The notes: a model not told the origin generated them from the sequence alone. DNA of 64,000 bases from ASV31 sp965229765 (GCA_965229765.1 CBDDJT010000004.1:496001-560000), one strand, 5' to 3'. Numbered from the stretch's first letter, positions 34,200 to 43,183 are shown. A program made the numbers and translations.

Positions 34200-36046
34200 T
34201 CCCAACGGCCTTTTCCAGCTATCTTTCCGGTCTTATCGATTCCGAGGCCCGCGCAGGAGATCCGCCGCCCCGCCGCCTGGGCCAATTCCTGCGCTGGGCG
34301 CTGTCGGGATCCTGGCGCGTGCTGGGAATCGCGGCGGTGCTGTCGATGATCTCTGGCCTGTTCGAGGTCGTGACATCGCTTATGCTGGGGCGGGTGATCG
34401 ACGCGGCACTGGAATCGGGCGGCGAAAGGTTCTTTGCCGACAATTTCTGGCTTCTGGTCGGTGTTGTCCTGTTCCTTGCCGTTCTGCGCCCGGTATCCTT
34501 CGGCCTGTCCTCTGCGGTCCAGTCGCTGGCGCTGGCGCCCAACATCGTGAACCTTGTGCTGTCGCGCCTGCACCGCTGGACGCTGGGACAGCCTGTCACC
34601 TTCTTTGATGACGATTTCGCGGGCCGGATCGCCCAGAAACAGATGCAGACGGCGCGGGCGATAACCGACGTGGTGGTCGAAACCATCAGCGCACCGCTTT
34701 TCGCGCTGTCGACGCTGATCGCCTCTGCCGTGCTTCTGACGTCCATCGACGGGACCGTCGCGCTGGCGCTGGCCATCTGGATCGTCCTTTACCTTGCGCT
34801 GATCCGGTTCTACCTGCCGCGCATCCGTGCCCGGTCTGCCAGCCGCGCCGCCGCCCGCGCCATGGTGTCGGGGCAGGTGGTGGACACGATCACCAACATC
34901 AAGACGGTCAAGCTGTTCGCCCATGCCGATCACGAGGACAAGGCCGCCCTGTCGGCGATGCGCCGGTTCCGCGAACAGTCGCGGGAATTCGGAGAGGTCT
35001 CTGCCGCCTTCCGCTTTGCGCTGATGCTTCTGGCCGGAGTGCTTCCGGTGATCCTTGTCGGGATGACTCTGGCGCTCTGGTCGGCTGGCAATGCTTCGGC
35101 AGGCGATATCGCGGCCACCGGCACCATCGCAATCCGCATCGCGCAGATGAGCGGTTGGGTCAGCTTCACGATGATGGGCATCTACGCCAATGTCGGTGAG
35201 GTCGAAGACGGGATGAATACCCTGACGCCGCCCTACACCCTGACAGACCGACCCGGTGCCACCCCGCTGGCGGGGCCCGGCACCATCGCGTTCGAAGGGG
35301 TCAGCTTTGCTTACGGCAAGCGCAGCGGTGGTGTGGACGAGATCAACCTGCGTGTGGCAGAGGGCGAAAAACTGGGCGTCGTCGGTGCCTCGGGGGCGGG
35401 GAAATCCACGCTCGTGGCCCTTTTGCTGCGCATCTATGACACCGAAGCGGGGCGCGTTGTGGTTGGTGGGCAAGACGTGCGTGACGTCACGCAGGAAAGT
35501 CTGCGCCGAACCATAGGCATGGTCACGCAGGAAACCGCCATGTTCAACCGTTCTGCCCGGGACAACATCCTTTACGGTCGTCCCGATGCGTCGGAAGCAG
35601 AGGTGATCGCGGCGGCCAACCGGGCGCGCGCGCACGAGTTCATACTTGGGCTGGAGGATCACCGGGGTCGCACAGGCTATGACGCCCACCTTGGCGAACG
35701 CGGCGTGAAGCTTTCGGGCGGCCAGCGCCAGCGCATCGCCCTGGCCCGCGCCATCCTGAAGGACGCACCGATTCTCGTGCTGGACGAGGCGACAAGCGCG
35801 CTTGATTCCGAGGTCGAGGCAGAGATCCAGGAAGCCCTGATCGACGTGATGAAGGGCAAGACGGTGCTGGCCATCGCGCACCGGCTGTCCACCATCGCCC
35901 ACATGGACCGGATCGTGGTGCTCGATCAGGGCCGCATTGCAGAGCAGGGCACGCACGAAGATCTGTTGAAGCGCGGCGGCCTGTATGCGCGCTACTGGGA
36001 ACGCCAGGCCGGGGGCTTCATCGGGCTGGCAGAGGCCGCCGAGTGA
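34196..36046 (+). CDS. ABC exporter half-transporter B (membrane plus ATPase)
   Basis: A 616-residue paralogue of the preceding gene with the same layout. Walker A is VVGASGAGKSTLVALLL near residue 397, the signature LSGGQRQRIALARA and Walker B ILVLDEATSALDSEVEAEI. Because both halves keep consensus signature and Walker B Glu residues, both ATP sites may be active, unlike asymmetric exporters with one dead site. The overlapping pair most likely forms a heterodimer. It overlaps the methyltransferase gene by 4 bases (GTGA). Confidence 0.88.
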   Translation: MIPTAFSSYLSGLIDSEARAGDPPPRRLGQFLRWALSGSWRVLGIAAVLSMISGLFEVVTSLMLGRVIDAALESGGERFFADNFWLLVGVVLFLAVLRPVSFGLSSAVQSLALAPNIVNLVLSRLHRWTLGQPVTFFDDDFAGRIAQKQMQTARAITDVVVETISAPLFALSTLIASAVLLTSIDGTVALALAIWIVLYLALIRFYLPRIRARSASRAAARAMVSGQVVDTITNIKTVKLFAHADHEDKAALSAMRRFREQSREFGEVSAAFRFALMLLAGVLPVILVGMTLALWSAGNASAGDIAATGTIAIRIAQMSGWVSFTMMGIYANVGEVEDGMNTLTPPYTLTDRPGATPLAGPGTIAFEGVSFAYGKRSGGVDEINLRVAEGEKLGVVGASGAGKSTLVALLLRIYDTEAGRVVVGGQDVRDVTQESLRRTIGMVTQETAMFNRSARDNILYGRPDASEAEVIAAANRARAHEFILGLEDHRGRTGYDAHLGERGVKLSGGQRQRIALARAILKDAPILVLDEATSALDSEVEAEIQEALIDVMKGKTVLAIAHRLSTIAHMDRIVVLDQGRIAEQGTHEDLLKRGGLYARYWERQAGGFIGLAEAAE

Positions 36047-37269
36047 GGCTGACGATCGAGCGGCTGGGCCATCGCGGGGACGGGATCGCGCCGGGCCCCG
36101 TGTTGGTGCCGCTGACCTTGCCCGGAGAGGTGGTCGAGGGCGACCTTGTCGGCGACAGGATCGCAGCACCCCGAATCGTGACGCCCTCGCCCGACAGGGT
36201 CGCTGCGCCCTGCCGCCACTTTCGCCAATGTGGGGGCTGCGCGCTGCAACACGCCTCCGACAGTCTGGTCGAGGCATGGAAAGCCGATGTCGTCAGCACG
36301 GCGCTTGCCGTTCAGGGGCTGGAGGCGCCGGTGCGCGGTGTCGCCACCTCGCCGCCTGCGTCGCGGCGGCGGGCTGTCCTTTCGGCGCGCCGCGCAAAAT
36401 CCGGCGCGCTGATCGGGTTTCACGCGCGTGCCTCTGACACGCTGGTCGACACGCCCGACTGCCGGTTGCTGTCGCCCCGGATCATGGCGCTTCGCCCGGC
36501 GCTGGAACGGCTGGTGGCGCTGGGAGGATCACGCAAGGCAGAGCTTTCGGTCACTGTCACGTTGTCCGATGCCGGTGCTGACGTGCAAGTGACCGGCGGA
36601 AAGCCTGCGGACGCCGCCATGCGCGCCGATCTCGCCGCGATCGGGGCAGAGGCCGGGTTTGCCCGCCTGACATGGGGGGAAGACCAGATCGCGGCCTTTG
36701 TTCCGCCCACCGTCCGATTTGACGGTATCGGCGTGGTCCCCCCGCCCGGTGCCTTCCTTCAGGCCACGGCAGAGGGTGAGACGGCGCTTTGCCGGTCGGT
36801 GACAGAGGCCGTGGGCGATGCCGCGCGGGTCGTGGACCTGTTCGCCGGATGCGGAACCTTTTCCCTGCCGCTTGCCCGCAAGGCAGAGGTCACGGCCGTC
36901 GAATCGGAAGACGCGATGCTGCGCGCGCTGGATGGCGGCTGGCGCGGGGCGACCGGACTTCGCCGGGTGACGACCCTGCGGCGCGATCTGTTCCGCCAGC
37001 CGCTTCTTGCCCCGGAACTTGCCGGTTTCGATGCTGCCGTCATCGACCCGCCCCGCGCCGGCGCCCTGGCGCAAGTACAGGCACTGGCCGTCGCGTCCAT
37101 CCCCCGAATAGCCTTTGTCAGCTGCAATCCAGTCACGTTCGCGCGCGACGCGCGGGTGCTGGTCGATGCCGGTTATCGCATCGACTGGATCGATGTTGTC
37201 GATCAGTTCCGCTGGTCCCCGCACGTGGAGCTTGCGGCGCAGTTCACCCGGGGCCATATGCCCGTCTGA
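36043..37269 (+). CDS. RlmD/TrmA-type RNA uracil-5 methyltransferase
   Basis: A 408-residue class I SAM-dependent RNA methyltransferase. It starts with a short TRAM-like segment (LTIERLGHRGDGIAPGPVLVPLTLPGEVV), then the iron-sulfur motif CRHFRQCGGCALQH near residues 59-72. The catalytic domain has the SAM loop VVDLFAGCGTFSLPLARK, DPPRAGAL, and the nucleophile region FVSCNPVTFARD. The GTG start overlaps the ABC gene. The exact target (23S rRNA or tRNA) is not fixed by sequence; RlmC/RlmD-like is most likely. Confidence 0.87.
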   Translation: MRLTIERLGHRGDGIAPGPVLVPLTLPGEVVEGDLVGDRIAAPRIVTPSPDRVAAPCRHFRQCGGCALQHASDSLVEAWKADVVSTALAVQGLEAPVRGVATSPPASRRRAVLSARRAKSGALIGFHARASDTLVDTPDCRLLSPRIMALRPALERLVALGGSRKAELSVTVTLSDAGADVQVTGGKPADAAMRADLAAIGAEAGFARLTWGEDQIAAFVPPTVRFDGIGVVPPPGAFLQATAEGETALCRSVTEAVGDAARVVDLFAGCGTFSLPLARKAEVTAVESEDAMLRALDGGWRGATGLRRVTTLRRDLFRQPLLAPELAGFDAAVIDPPRAGALAQVQALAVASIPRIAFVSCNPVTFARDARVLVDAGYRIDWIDVVDQFRWSPHVELAAQFTRGHMPV

Positions 37270-37295
37270 CCCCGACCCGAAGCAAGGAGAAGAAG

Positions 37296-38066
37296 GTGCG
37301 GCAGACGCTGGCGGACTGGCTCGACAAACCCATCGTGCGAAACGCGATTCTCGGCGTGATCCTGTTCAACGCCATTCTCCTGGGGCTTGAGACGTCGGAC
37401 CTTGCCATGGCGCAGGCCGGGCCATTGATCCGCGCGCTCGATCTGGCATGTCTGGTGATCTTCGTGACCGAGATCGGTGCAAAGCTGGTCGCGCACAGGC
37501 TGCGGTTCTTCCGCTCGGGCTGGAACATTTTCGATTTCGCGATCGTCGGCGTTTCACTGCTGCCGGGTGCGCAGACCCTGTCGGTGCTGCGGGCGCTGCG
37601 CATCCTGCGTCTTCTGCGGGTGATCTCGGTCGCGCCGCGCCTGCGCCGCGTGGTCGAAGGCTTCATCACCGCGCTGCCCGGCATGGCGTCGGTGTTTCTT
37701 CTGATGGCGCTGATCTTCTACATCGGTGCTGTCATGGCCACGAAGCTGTTCGGCGACAGTTTTCCCGACTGGTTCGGCACTCTGGGCCAAAGCGCCTATT
37801 CGCTGTTCCAGATCATGACGCTGGAAAGCTGGTCGATGGGTATCGTCCGCCCGGTAATGGAAACCTATCCCTATGCCTGGGCCTTCTTCGTTCCCTTCAT
37901 CATGGTCACGACCTTCGCGGTGGTGAACCTTCTGGTGGGTCTGATCGTGAACTCGATGCAGGATGCCCACAACGTCGAAGAGGCAGAGGCGACCGGCACC
38001 TATCGCGACGAGGTTCTCAAGCGGCTGGAGGCCATAGAACGCCGGCTGGACCAGCAGGACCGTTGA
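37296..38066 (+). CDS. Bacterial voltage-gated sodium channel (NaChBac/NavBac family)
   Basis: A 256-residue, six-helix ion channel subunit that works as a tetramer. The voltage-sensing S4 helix has Arg every third position (LSVLRALRILRLLRVISVAPRLRRV, near residues 93-115). The pore has FQIMTLESWSMGIVRPVM, whose selectivity filter TLESW is that of sodium-selective NaChBac relatives. S6 (TFAVVNLLVGLIVNSMQDA) leads to a C-terminal coiled coil (EEAEATGTYRDEVLKRLEAIERRLDQQ). The GTG start follows AAGGAGAAG. It lies 26 bases after the methyltransferase. Confidence 0.92.
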   Translation: MRQTLADWLDKPIVRNAILGVILFNAILLGLETSDLAMAQAGPLIRALDLACLVIFVTEIGAKLVAHRLRFFRSGWNIFDFAIVGVSLLPGAQTLSVLRALRILRLLRVISVAPRLRRVVEGFITALPGMASVFLLMALIFYIGAVMATKLFGDSFPDWFGTLGQSAYSLFQIMTLESWSMGIVRPVMETYPYAWAFFVPFIMVTTFAVVNLLVGLIVNSMQDAHNVEEAEATGTYRDEVLKRLEAIERRLDQQDR

Positions 38067-38160
38067 CGGTGACGTGACAGGTGCAGACAAAGCGCCCGCT
38101 ACCGTGGCGGGTCCGATTGCTGTATCATGTCCGCCAACAACAAAGACGTATCTTGGGGCA

Positions 38161-38664
38161 ATGACAGTGATCCGATTCGTCATGATGCTGGTGGTGGCGG
38201 TGGCCCTGTCGGGCTGCGCGTCCAAGTTCCGCACCTACAATGGCCCGGAAGTGACGCGAGTCATCGTCTACAAGTCCGAGCGCGTCATGTACCTGATGCA
38301 TCACGACGAAATCCTTGCCGAACACAAGATATCTCTTGGCTTCGCGCCCGAAGGACACAAGCAGGTCGAAGGCGACGGGCGCACGCCCGAAGGCCAGTAC
38401 ATTATCGACCGCCGCAACCCCAACAGCGCCTTCCACCTGTCATTGGGTATCAACTATCCCCGGCCCGAGGATGTCGCGACGGCGCGCGATCTGGGCAAGT
38501 CCCCGGGCGGCGACATCTTCATACATGGCAGCACCAAGGGAACGTCAGGCCCGCGCGCGATCGGCAGGGACTGGACATGGGGCTGCATCGCCGTCACCGA
38601 CCGTGAAATCGAGAAGATCTATTCGATGGTCGCCACCGGCACCGTGGTCGATATCTATCCCTGA
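38161..38664 (+). CDS. L,D-transpeptidase (YkuD) lipoprotein
   Basis: A 167-residue YkuD-domain protein. The N-terminus is a lipoprotein signal with lipobox LSGC at Cys19. The catalytic motif is IFIHGSTKG, followed by WTWGCIAVTDREIEKIY, giving the family H-x(14-17)-[ST]-x-G-C pattern. These enzymes cross-link peptidoglycan or attach lipoproteins through meso-DAP. ATG at 38161 is chosen because the signal peptide begins there. A CAP-domain lipoprotein is convergent 15 bases downstream, and a second YkuD protein is 0.7 kb further on. Confidence 0.88.
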   Translation: MTVIRFVMMLVVAVALSGCASKFRTYNGPEVTRVIVYKSERVMYLMHHDEILAEHKISLGFAPEGHKQVEGDGRTPEGQYIIDRRNPNSAFHLSLGINYPRPEDVATARDLGKSPGGDIFIHGSTKGTSGPRAIGRDWTWGCIAVTDREIEKIYSMVATGTVVDIYP

Positions 38665-38679
38665 CGCTGCTGGCGGGCG

Positions 38680-39192
38680 TCAGCCGCCCATGACGAGCGT
38701 CCACCAGATCTTGCCGCCCGATTCCTGGTACCAGCTGAAGCCCATGTCGCGCGCGGCCGAGTTCATGATGACTTCGCGCGTGCCGGGCTGATCCATCCAC
38801 GCCGACAGCGTCTCAAGCTCTGTCTCGAAGGTCTCAGAGATGTTTTCGCCCATAACGGTGCCGTCGTAGCCGGCGCGAAGTGCCCGGTCGATCGGCGAAG
38901 AGCCGTCAGACCCGAAATGCCATGGCCGGTTCTGCACCGCCATGTCGCGGGCGTGCGTCGCGGCGGCGGCGTTCAGCCGGGCGTCAAGTTCGACCGGTGC
39001 AAGCCCTGCCGTCTCTCGCAGCGAGTTAACCGAATCAAGCATCCGGAACTGTACCCGCGCCGCGTTGGCGCCCGACAATCGGTAGACCTTGGCGCGCACA
39101 GGCTCGCCAGAGGCATCGACTGTCGTGGTTACGGGCGCACAGGCCCCCAGCGCGAAAAGCCCGACGGCAAGAAACAACGCAAGACGAGTCAT
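38680..39192 (-). CDS. CAP (SCP/PR1-like) domain lipoprotein
   Basis: A 170-residue protein with a lipoprotein signal (MTRLALFLAVGLFALGAC, Cys18) and one CAP domain. LNAAAATHARDMAVQNRPWHFGSDGSSPIDRALRAGYDGTVMGENI carries the conserved His and Glu residues. The C-terminal MNSAARDMGFSWYQESGGKIWWTLVMG closes the fold. Bacterial CAP proteins are secreted and mostly of unknown role, some binding lipids or the cell wall. It sits between two L,D-transpeptidases, convergent with the first and divergent from the second, suggesting an envelope role. Confidence 0.83.
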   Translation of the reverse strand: MTRLALFLAVGLFALGACAPVTTTVDASGEPVRAKVYRLSGANAARVQFRMLDSVNSLRETAGLAPVELDARLNAAAATHARDMAVQNRPWHFGSDGSSPIDRALRAGYDGTVMGENISETFETELETLSAWMDQPGTREVIMNSAARDMGFSWYQESGGKIWWTLVMGG

Positions 39193-39359
39193 GGTTCGGG
39201 ATCTCCGGTATCGGTCAGTGGCCGGAATACATCGACAGGCGGGGGAAGGAAAACCCATCTTGTCGTGAACAGGCATGTTCAACCCCGATTGATTTGCGCG
39301 AAGGCGGGCTTGACCGTATAACTTCGTCCGTCCCACCGAAACCGTGATGGAGGTCGGCG

Positions 39360-39986
39360 ATGGCCGGAAACTCTGATAAGGACCTCAGCCGCCGTGGCTT
39401 TCTTGCCGCAGGGGCCGCCGCAATTGGCAGCGCCGCCGCAGCACCTGCGCTTGGGCAGGATGCGTTCGAACAGCTGCAACGCCTTGAAACGTCCGAGGGC
39501 GTCTGGCAGGTGCCCCCGCCTGCCAAGCGCAACATCTCCAGCTTCCGCACGCTCAGCTGGGAGCCGTATTTCTCGAACCTGCGCAATGGCGCGGTCCTTG
39601 TGGATACCCGTTCTCGGGTGCTTCACTTCTGGTCCGAGGACAAGTCGATTTACAGGCTTTATCCTACCAGCGTGCCGCTGAGCGAGGAAATGACGCGCCG
39701 TGGCCGCACCAGCGTCGTGCGCATGGTCGAAGGCCCGGATTGGCGTCCGACGCCCTCGATGAAGCAGCGCAATCCCGAATGGCCGGACTACGTTCCGCCG
39801 GGGCCCGACAACCCGCTTGGGACCCATGCGCTCTATCTCAGCTGGCAGTACTACCGAATCCACGGCACCCACGACACGCGCAAGATCGGGCGCCGTTCGT
39901 CGAACGGATGCATCGGTCTCTACAACGATCACATCTCTCAGCTGTACGGACTGACCAAGGTCGGGACGCAGGTGTTGCTAATTTGA
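39360..39986 (+). CDS. L,D-transpeptidase (YkuD) with twin-arginine signal
   Basis: A 208-residue protein with a Tat signal (DLSRRGFLAAGAAAIGSAAAAPALG). The YkuD catalytic core is GTHALYLSWQYYRIHGTHDTRKIGRRSSNGCIGLYNDHI, with the His in RIHGT and Cys in SNGCIGL near residues 165-182. This group of alphaproteobacterial enzymes acts in the periplasm on peptidoglycan. It is separated from the CAP gene by a 167-base divergent region. Confidence 0.88.
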   Translation: MAGNSDKDLSRRGFLAAGAAAIGSAAAAPALGQDAFEQLQRLETSEGVWQVPPPAKRNISSFRTLSWEPYFSNLRNGAVLVDTRSRVLHFWSEDKSIYRLYPTSVPLSEEMTRRGRTSVVRMVEGPDWRPTPSMKQRNPEWPDYVPPGPDNPLGTHALYLSWQYYRIHGTHDTRKIGRRSSNGCIGLYNDHISQLYGLTKVGTQVLLI

Positions 39987-40125
39987 CGATATCCACGTTT
40001 CTTGCGGTCCGGGCCGATAGACAAGCGTTTGCATTCGTCGCTGGCCGCTGTGTATACCCGCCTTACGAGGTACAGTTCGCGTCCCGTCCGTGGTGAGTCT
40101 GCGGCGGGGATTACTGGAGGAAGAC

Positions 40126-40314
40126 ATGAAGAAACTCGCACTCGCTGCCGCGCTCGCTTTCGTCGCCACCAACGTTGCCGCTGGCAACATGGAGCCCCCG
40201 ATTGTTGCGCCGGAAATCATCGTCGAAGAAACCGCCAGCTCATCGGCCGGCGGCCTGGTTGTGGCTCTGCTGCTTCTGGCCGTTGCCGCTGCTGCGGTGA
40301 TCGCGTCGAACTAA
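40126..40314 (+). CDS. Small exported or membrane protein next to hemH, unknown function
   Basis: A 62-residue protein. It has a clear cleavable signal (MKKLALAAALAFVATNVAAG), a short Pro/Glu-rich segment (NMEPPIVAPEIIVEETASSS) and a single hydrophobic helix (GGLVVALLLLAVAAAAVIAS) at the C-terminus. A CTGGAGGAAG ribosome site precedes the ATG. A strong terminator follows 22 bases after the stop. I recognise no named family. Small proteins of this shape are common next to ferrochelatase in Rhodobacterales. Confidence 0.75.
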   Translation: MKKLALAAALAFVATNVAAGNMEPPIVAPEIIVEETASSSAGGLVVALLLLAVAAAAVIASN

Positions 40315-40336
40315 GGCTTTTGCCGAATTCGAACGG

Positions 40337-40365
40337 AAAAGGCGGCCCGAAAGGGCCGCCTTTTT
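40337..40365. terminator. Bidirectional intrinsic terminator
   Basis: GGCGGCCC at 40341-40348 pairs with GGGCCGCC at 40353-40360 around a GAAA tetraloop. It is flanked by four A on the left and five T on the right. It can serve both the small-protein gene (plus strand) and hemH (minus strand). Confidence 0.92.
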
Positions 40366-40417
40366 CATGTCTGGCAACTGGCCAACGTGACGGACGCGGC
40401 CGCTGGCAGGGACGGGT

Positions 40418-41557
40418 TCAGTCCAGCCAGCCGCGCAGGTTTGCCTCGATCACCTCGCCAAGCGCCGAGACATGGGCCGCGTCGTCGTTCAGGCAGGGGA
40501 TGTATGTAAAGGATTCGCCGCCCGCTTCCTCGAAGCTTTCGCGGATCTCTTCGTTGATCTCTTCCAGCGTCTCGATGCAATCGGCCGAAAACGCCGGCGC
40601 GATGACTGCGATACGCTTCTTGCCGGATTCGGCCAGCCGAGCGACCTCGTCCACGGTGTAGGGCTGAAGCCACTCTTCGGGGCCGAATCGTGACTGGAAG
40701 GTCGTTGTGATCTTGTCGTCCGCCCAGCCCAGCCGCTCTTTCAGCAGGCGCGTCGTCTTCTGGCACTGACAGTGGTACGGATCGCCTTCCATCAGATAGC
40801 GCTTGGGCACGCCATGGTAGGACGTCACAAGGATGTCCGGCTTCGTGTCCATTGCGCCATAGGCCCGCTCTACGGATTGCGCCAGCGCATCGATATAGGT
40901 GGGATGCTCATAGTAGGCGGGCACTGTCCGCACCGGCGGCTGCCACTTTTCCTGCATCAGCGCGCGAAAGAACTGGTCGTTCGCGGTGGCCGTCGTCGCA
41001 CCGGCGTACTGGGGATACAGCGGAAAGAACAGGATCTTCTGACACCCCTGATCCAGCAGGGCGCGCACCTTCGACTGTGTCGAAGGGTTGCCGTAGCGCA
41101 TACAGAAATCCACAACCACATTATCGCCATACCGCTGCGCCATGCGGTCGGCGATCCGTGCTGTCTGCGCCTTGGTTATGGTCATCAACGGGCTTTCGCT
41201 CGCCTCTTCGTTCCAGATGGACTTGTAGGCGGCACCGGACGAAAACGGGCGCTTTGTCAGGATGATAAGCTGTAGCAGCGGTTGCCAGATCCAGGGGCTG
41301 TAGTCGATGACCCGCTTGTCCGACAGGAATTCGTTCAGATACCGCCGCATGGACCAGTAGTCGTAGTTGTCCGGCGTCCCGAGATTCGCAAGCAGAACCC
41401 CCACCTTGGCGGGCGGCACCCGCGGGTGATCGGCGGGTGCATGGATAGACAGCCCGCTGGGTTTGCCCGCGGCGGATAGTGCCGGCGTCGCGGCGTCTTC
41501 GTCGAACATCTTTGCCTGCCCGGTTGTCATCTGAGTGTCTGCAGCAGGTGAGGACAT
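40418..41557 (-). CDS. hemH: Ferrochelatase
   Basis: HemH inserts Fe2+ into protoporphyrin IX, the last step of heme synthesis; HemJ, encoded in this window, performs the step before. The enzyme core begins KVGVLLANLGTPDNYDYWSMRRYLNEFL. VDFCMRYGNPSTQSKV, FPLYPQYAGATTATAND, SYHGVPKRYL and FQSRFGPEEWLQPYTVDEV follow, with the active-site His in SYHG and the Glu of EEINEEIRESF. The start at 41557 (379 aa) leaves about 45 unconserved N-terminal residues; a start at 41530 is possible. The terminator at 40337-40365 serves its 3' end. Confidence 0.94.
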   Translation of the reverse strand: MSSPAADTQMTTGQAKMFDEDAATPALSAAGKPSGLSIHAPADHPRVPPAKVGVLLANLGTPDNYDYWSMRRYLNEFLSDKRVIDYSPWIWQPLLQLIILTKRPFSSGAAYKSIWNEEASESPLMTITKAQTARIADRMAQRYGDNVVVDFCMRYGNPSTQSKVRALLDQGCQKILFFPLYPQYAGATTATANDQFFRALMQEKWQPPVRTVPAYYEHPTYIDALAQSVERAYGAMDTKPDILVTSYHGVPKRYLMEGDPYHCQCQKTTRLLKERLGWADDKITTTFQSRFGPEEWLQPYTVDEVARLAESGKKRIAVIAPAFSADCIETLEEINEEIRESFEEAGGESFTYIPCLNDDAAHVSALGEVIEANLRGWLD

Positions 41558-41576
41558 ATGCTTGAATCCCAAGGCG

Positions 41577-42410
41577 TCAATTCGAATCGCCCGTGCCATG
41601 AGGTGGCAAGGGCCTTTCTGGAACGCCCAGCGCATCGGCAAGCCGGTTCCGTGCGCTTCCGGGGCGCAGCGGTTTCGGCTGGCTGGCGTCCGGGGCCCAG
41701 CCCGTCAGAAAGATTAGCTCGAAGGTCGCGCGAACGCGACCGTCGGGCAATGCGAAGGCCTGTTCATAACGCCGACCAGTCTCGGCGAACAGGGCGCGCG
41801 GGGGAATTCTACGGTGCCGCGCGGACAGCGCGTTGCCTTCCCCCATCGCACGCAGGTCACGCATCAGGTGCAGGGCGCTGTCGTATGTCACCGTCAGCGG
41901 CACGCTGTCGGCCACGGTCAGGGCAAGCCCCGAACGCTGCAAGAGCCCGCCAAGGTCGCGAATCTCGGCCATCGGGGCGATGCGGGGCGACAACCCGCCG
42001 CAGACCGTGACCTCGGCCTCCGAAACCGCCTGGCGCAACTCGGTCAGGGTCTGTCCCCCGAACAGGACCCCAAGAAACAGGCCGTCGGGGCACAGCGCCC
42101 GCCGGCACTGGATGATCTGGCCAACCGGGTCGTTCGCCCAATGCAGCGACATCGCGTGAACCACCAGATCATGCGCCCCCGGCGCAAGGGCCAGCGTCTC
42201 TTCATCCGGCACGATCTGGGCGCCCGGCATCCTGTCGCCCCAGAATTCGTGGAAAGGCGCCACCACGGCCGGGGCAGTAAACCTCCTGTTAACCAGGGCC
42301 AGCCTTTCCTCGATCTCGTCGGCGGCGGCCTCGTGCAGAAAGAACGCGGTGGCGCGCTGCCGGTTTCGCGACAGCGTGGCGCGGTCGGTCATCTTCGGCG
42401 CGTTGCTCAT
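41577..42410 (-). CDS. NDUFAF5/BioC-like methyltransferase-fold protein with degenerate SAM motif
   Basis: A 277-residue protein related to NDUFAF5 and BioC-type methyltransferases. HDLVVHAMSLHWANDPVGQIIQCRRALCPDGLFLGVLFGGQTLTELRQA and GGLSPRIAPMAEIRDLGGLLQRSGLALTVADSV match the second half of that fold. The region where motif I (DLGCGxG) should lie reads FTAPAVVAPFHEFWGDRM, without the glycine loop. NDUFAF5 hydroxylates a complex I arginine and does not act as a methyltransferase, so loss of SAM binding is possible. It is divergent from comF by 28 bases; a start at 42392 is an alternative. Confidence 0.72.
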   Translation of the reverse strand: MSNAPKMTDRATLSRNRQRATAFFLHEAAADEIEERLALVNRRFTAPAVVAPFHEFWGDRMPGAQIVPDEETLALAPGAHDLVVHAMSLHWANDPVGQIIQCRRALCPDGLFLGVLFGGQTLTELRQAVSEAEVTVCGGLSPRIAPMAEIRDLGGLLQRSGLALTVADSVPLTVTYDSALHLMRDLRAMGEGNALSARHRRIPPRALFAETGRRYEQAFALPDGRVRATFELIFLTGWAPDASQPKPLRPGSARNRLADALGVPERPLPPHGTGDSN

Positions 42411-42438
42411 GGGGGCTATCTAACCGGGACGGACGCTG

Positions 42439-43155
42439 ATGCAATCACTCCTTTCCCTTGCCTTCCCCCCGCGGTGCAGCGGTTGCGGCGGACAGGTCGC
42501 CCAGGACTTCGCGCTGTGCCCGGCGTGCTGGCGCGACACGCCCTTTCTGACGGGCCTTTGCTGCGATGCCTGCGGCGTGCCCCTGCCGGGCGAGGATACC
42601 GGCGCCCCCGAACTCTGCGACGATTGCCTTGCCATCGCCCGTCCCTGGGACCGCGGCCGCGCGGCCTTTGCCTACAGGGGTGCGGCGCGCCGGATGGTGC
42701 TTGCACTCAAGCATGGCGATCGGCTTGACCTTGTGCGGCCCGCAGCGCGCTGGATGGCGCGCGCGGCCGCGCCTCTCTTGCGCGCCGACACCCTGATCGT
42801 GCCGGTGCCCATCCACTGGCGCCGGTTGCTGTCGCGCCGTTTCAACCAGTCGGCGGAACTGGCCCGCGCACTGTCGCGCGAAACCGGCCGGACCTGCGCG
42901 CCCGACCTTCTGGTGCGCACCCGATCCACACCCATTCTCGACGGACTGGGGCGCGAGGCGCGCTTTGCCGCGCTGTCGGACACCATCCGCCCGCATTCAA
43001 GGCAGGGTGCCGCCGCCATGGGCAGGCCGGTGCTGATCGTGGACGATGTCATGACCTCCGGCGCCACGCTTGCCGCAGCGTCAGAGGCCGCGCGCGCGGC
43101 GGGCGCGCCGCAGGTCGATATCGTGACGCTGGCACGCGTTGCGAAGGACGCCTGA
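42439..43155 (+). CDS. comF: ComF-family phosphoribosyltransferase-like protein
   Basis: A 238-residue ComF/GntX relative. The N-terminus holds a zinc-ribbon-like Cys cluster (FPPRCSGCGG, CPAC, CCDACG, LCDDC). The phosphoribosyltransferase fold follows with VPVPIHWRRLLSRRFNQSAELARAL and the PRPP loop VLIVDDVMTSGATL near residue 200. Members are linked to DNA uptake or DNA metabolism. In alphaproteobacteria the comF-grxC-nitrilase order recurs, as here. Confidence 0.88.
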   Translation: MQSLLSLAFPPRCSGCGGQVAQDFALCPACWRDTPFLTGLCCDACGVPLPGEDTGAPELCDDCLAIARPWDRGRAAFAYRGAARRMVLALKHGDRLDLVRPAARWMARAAAPLLRADTLIVPVPIHWRRLLSRRFNQSAELARALSRETGRTCAPDLLVRTRSTPILDGLGREARFAALSDTIRPHSRQGAAAMGRPVLIVDDVMTSGATLAAASEAARAAGAPQVDIVTLARVAKDA

Positions 43156-43183
43156 ATGCCTATATTCGCGGGGCAAGCGGAGC

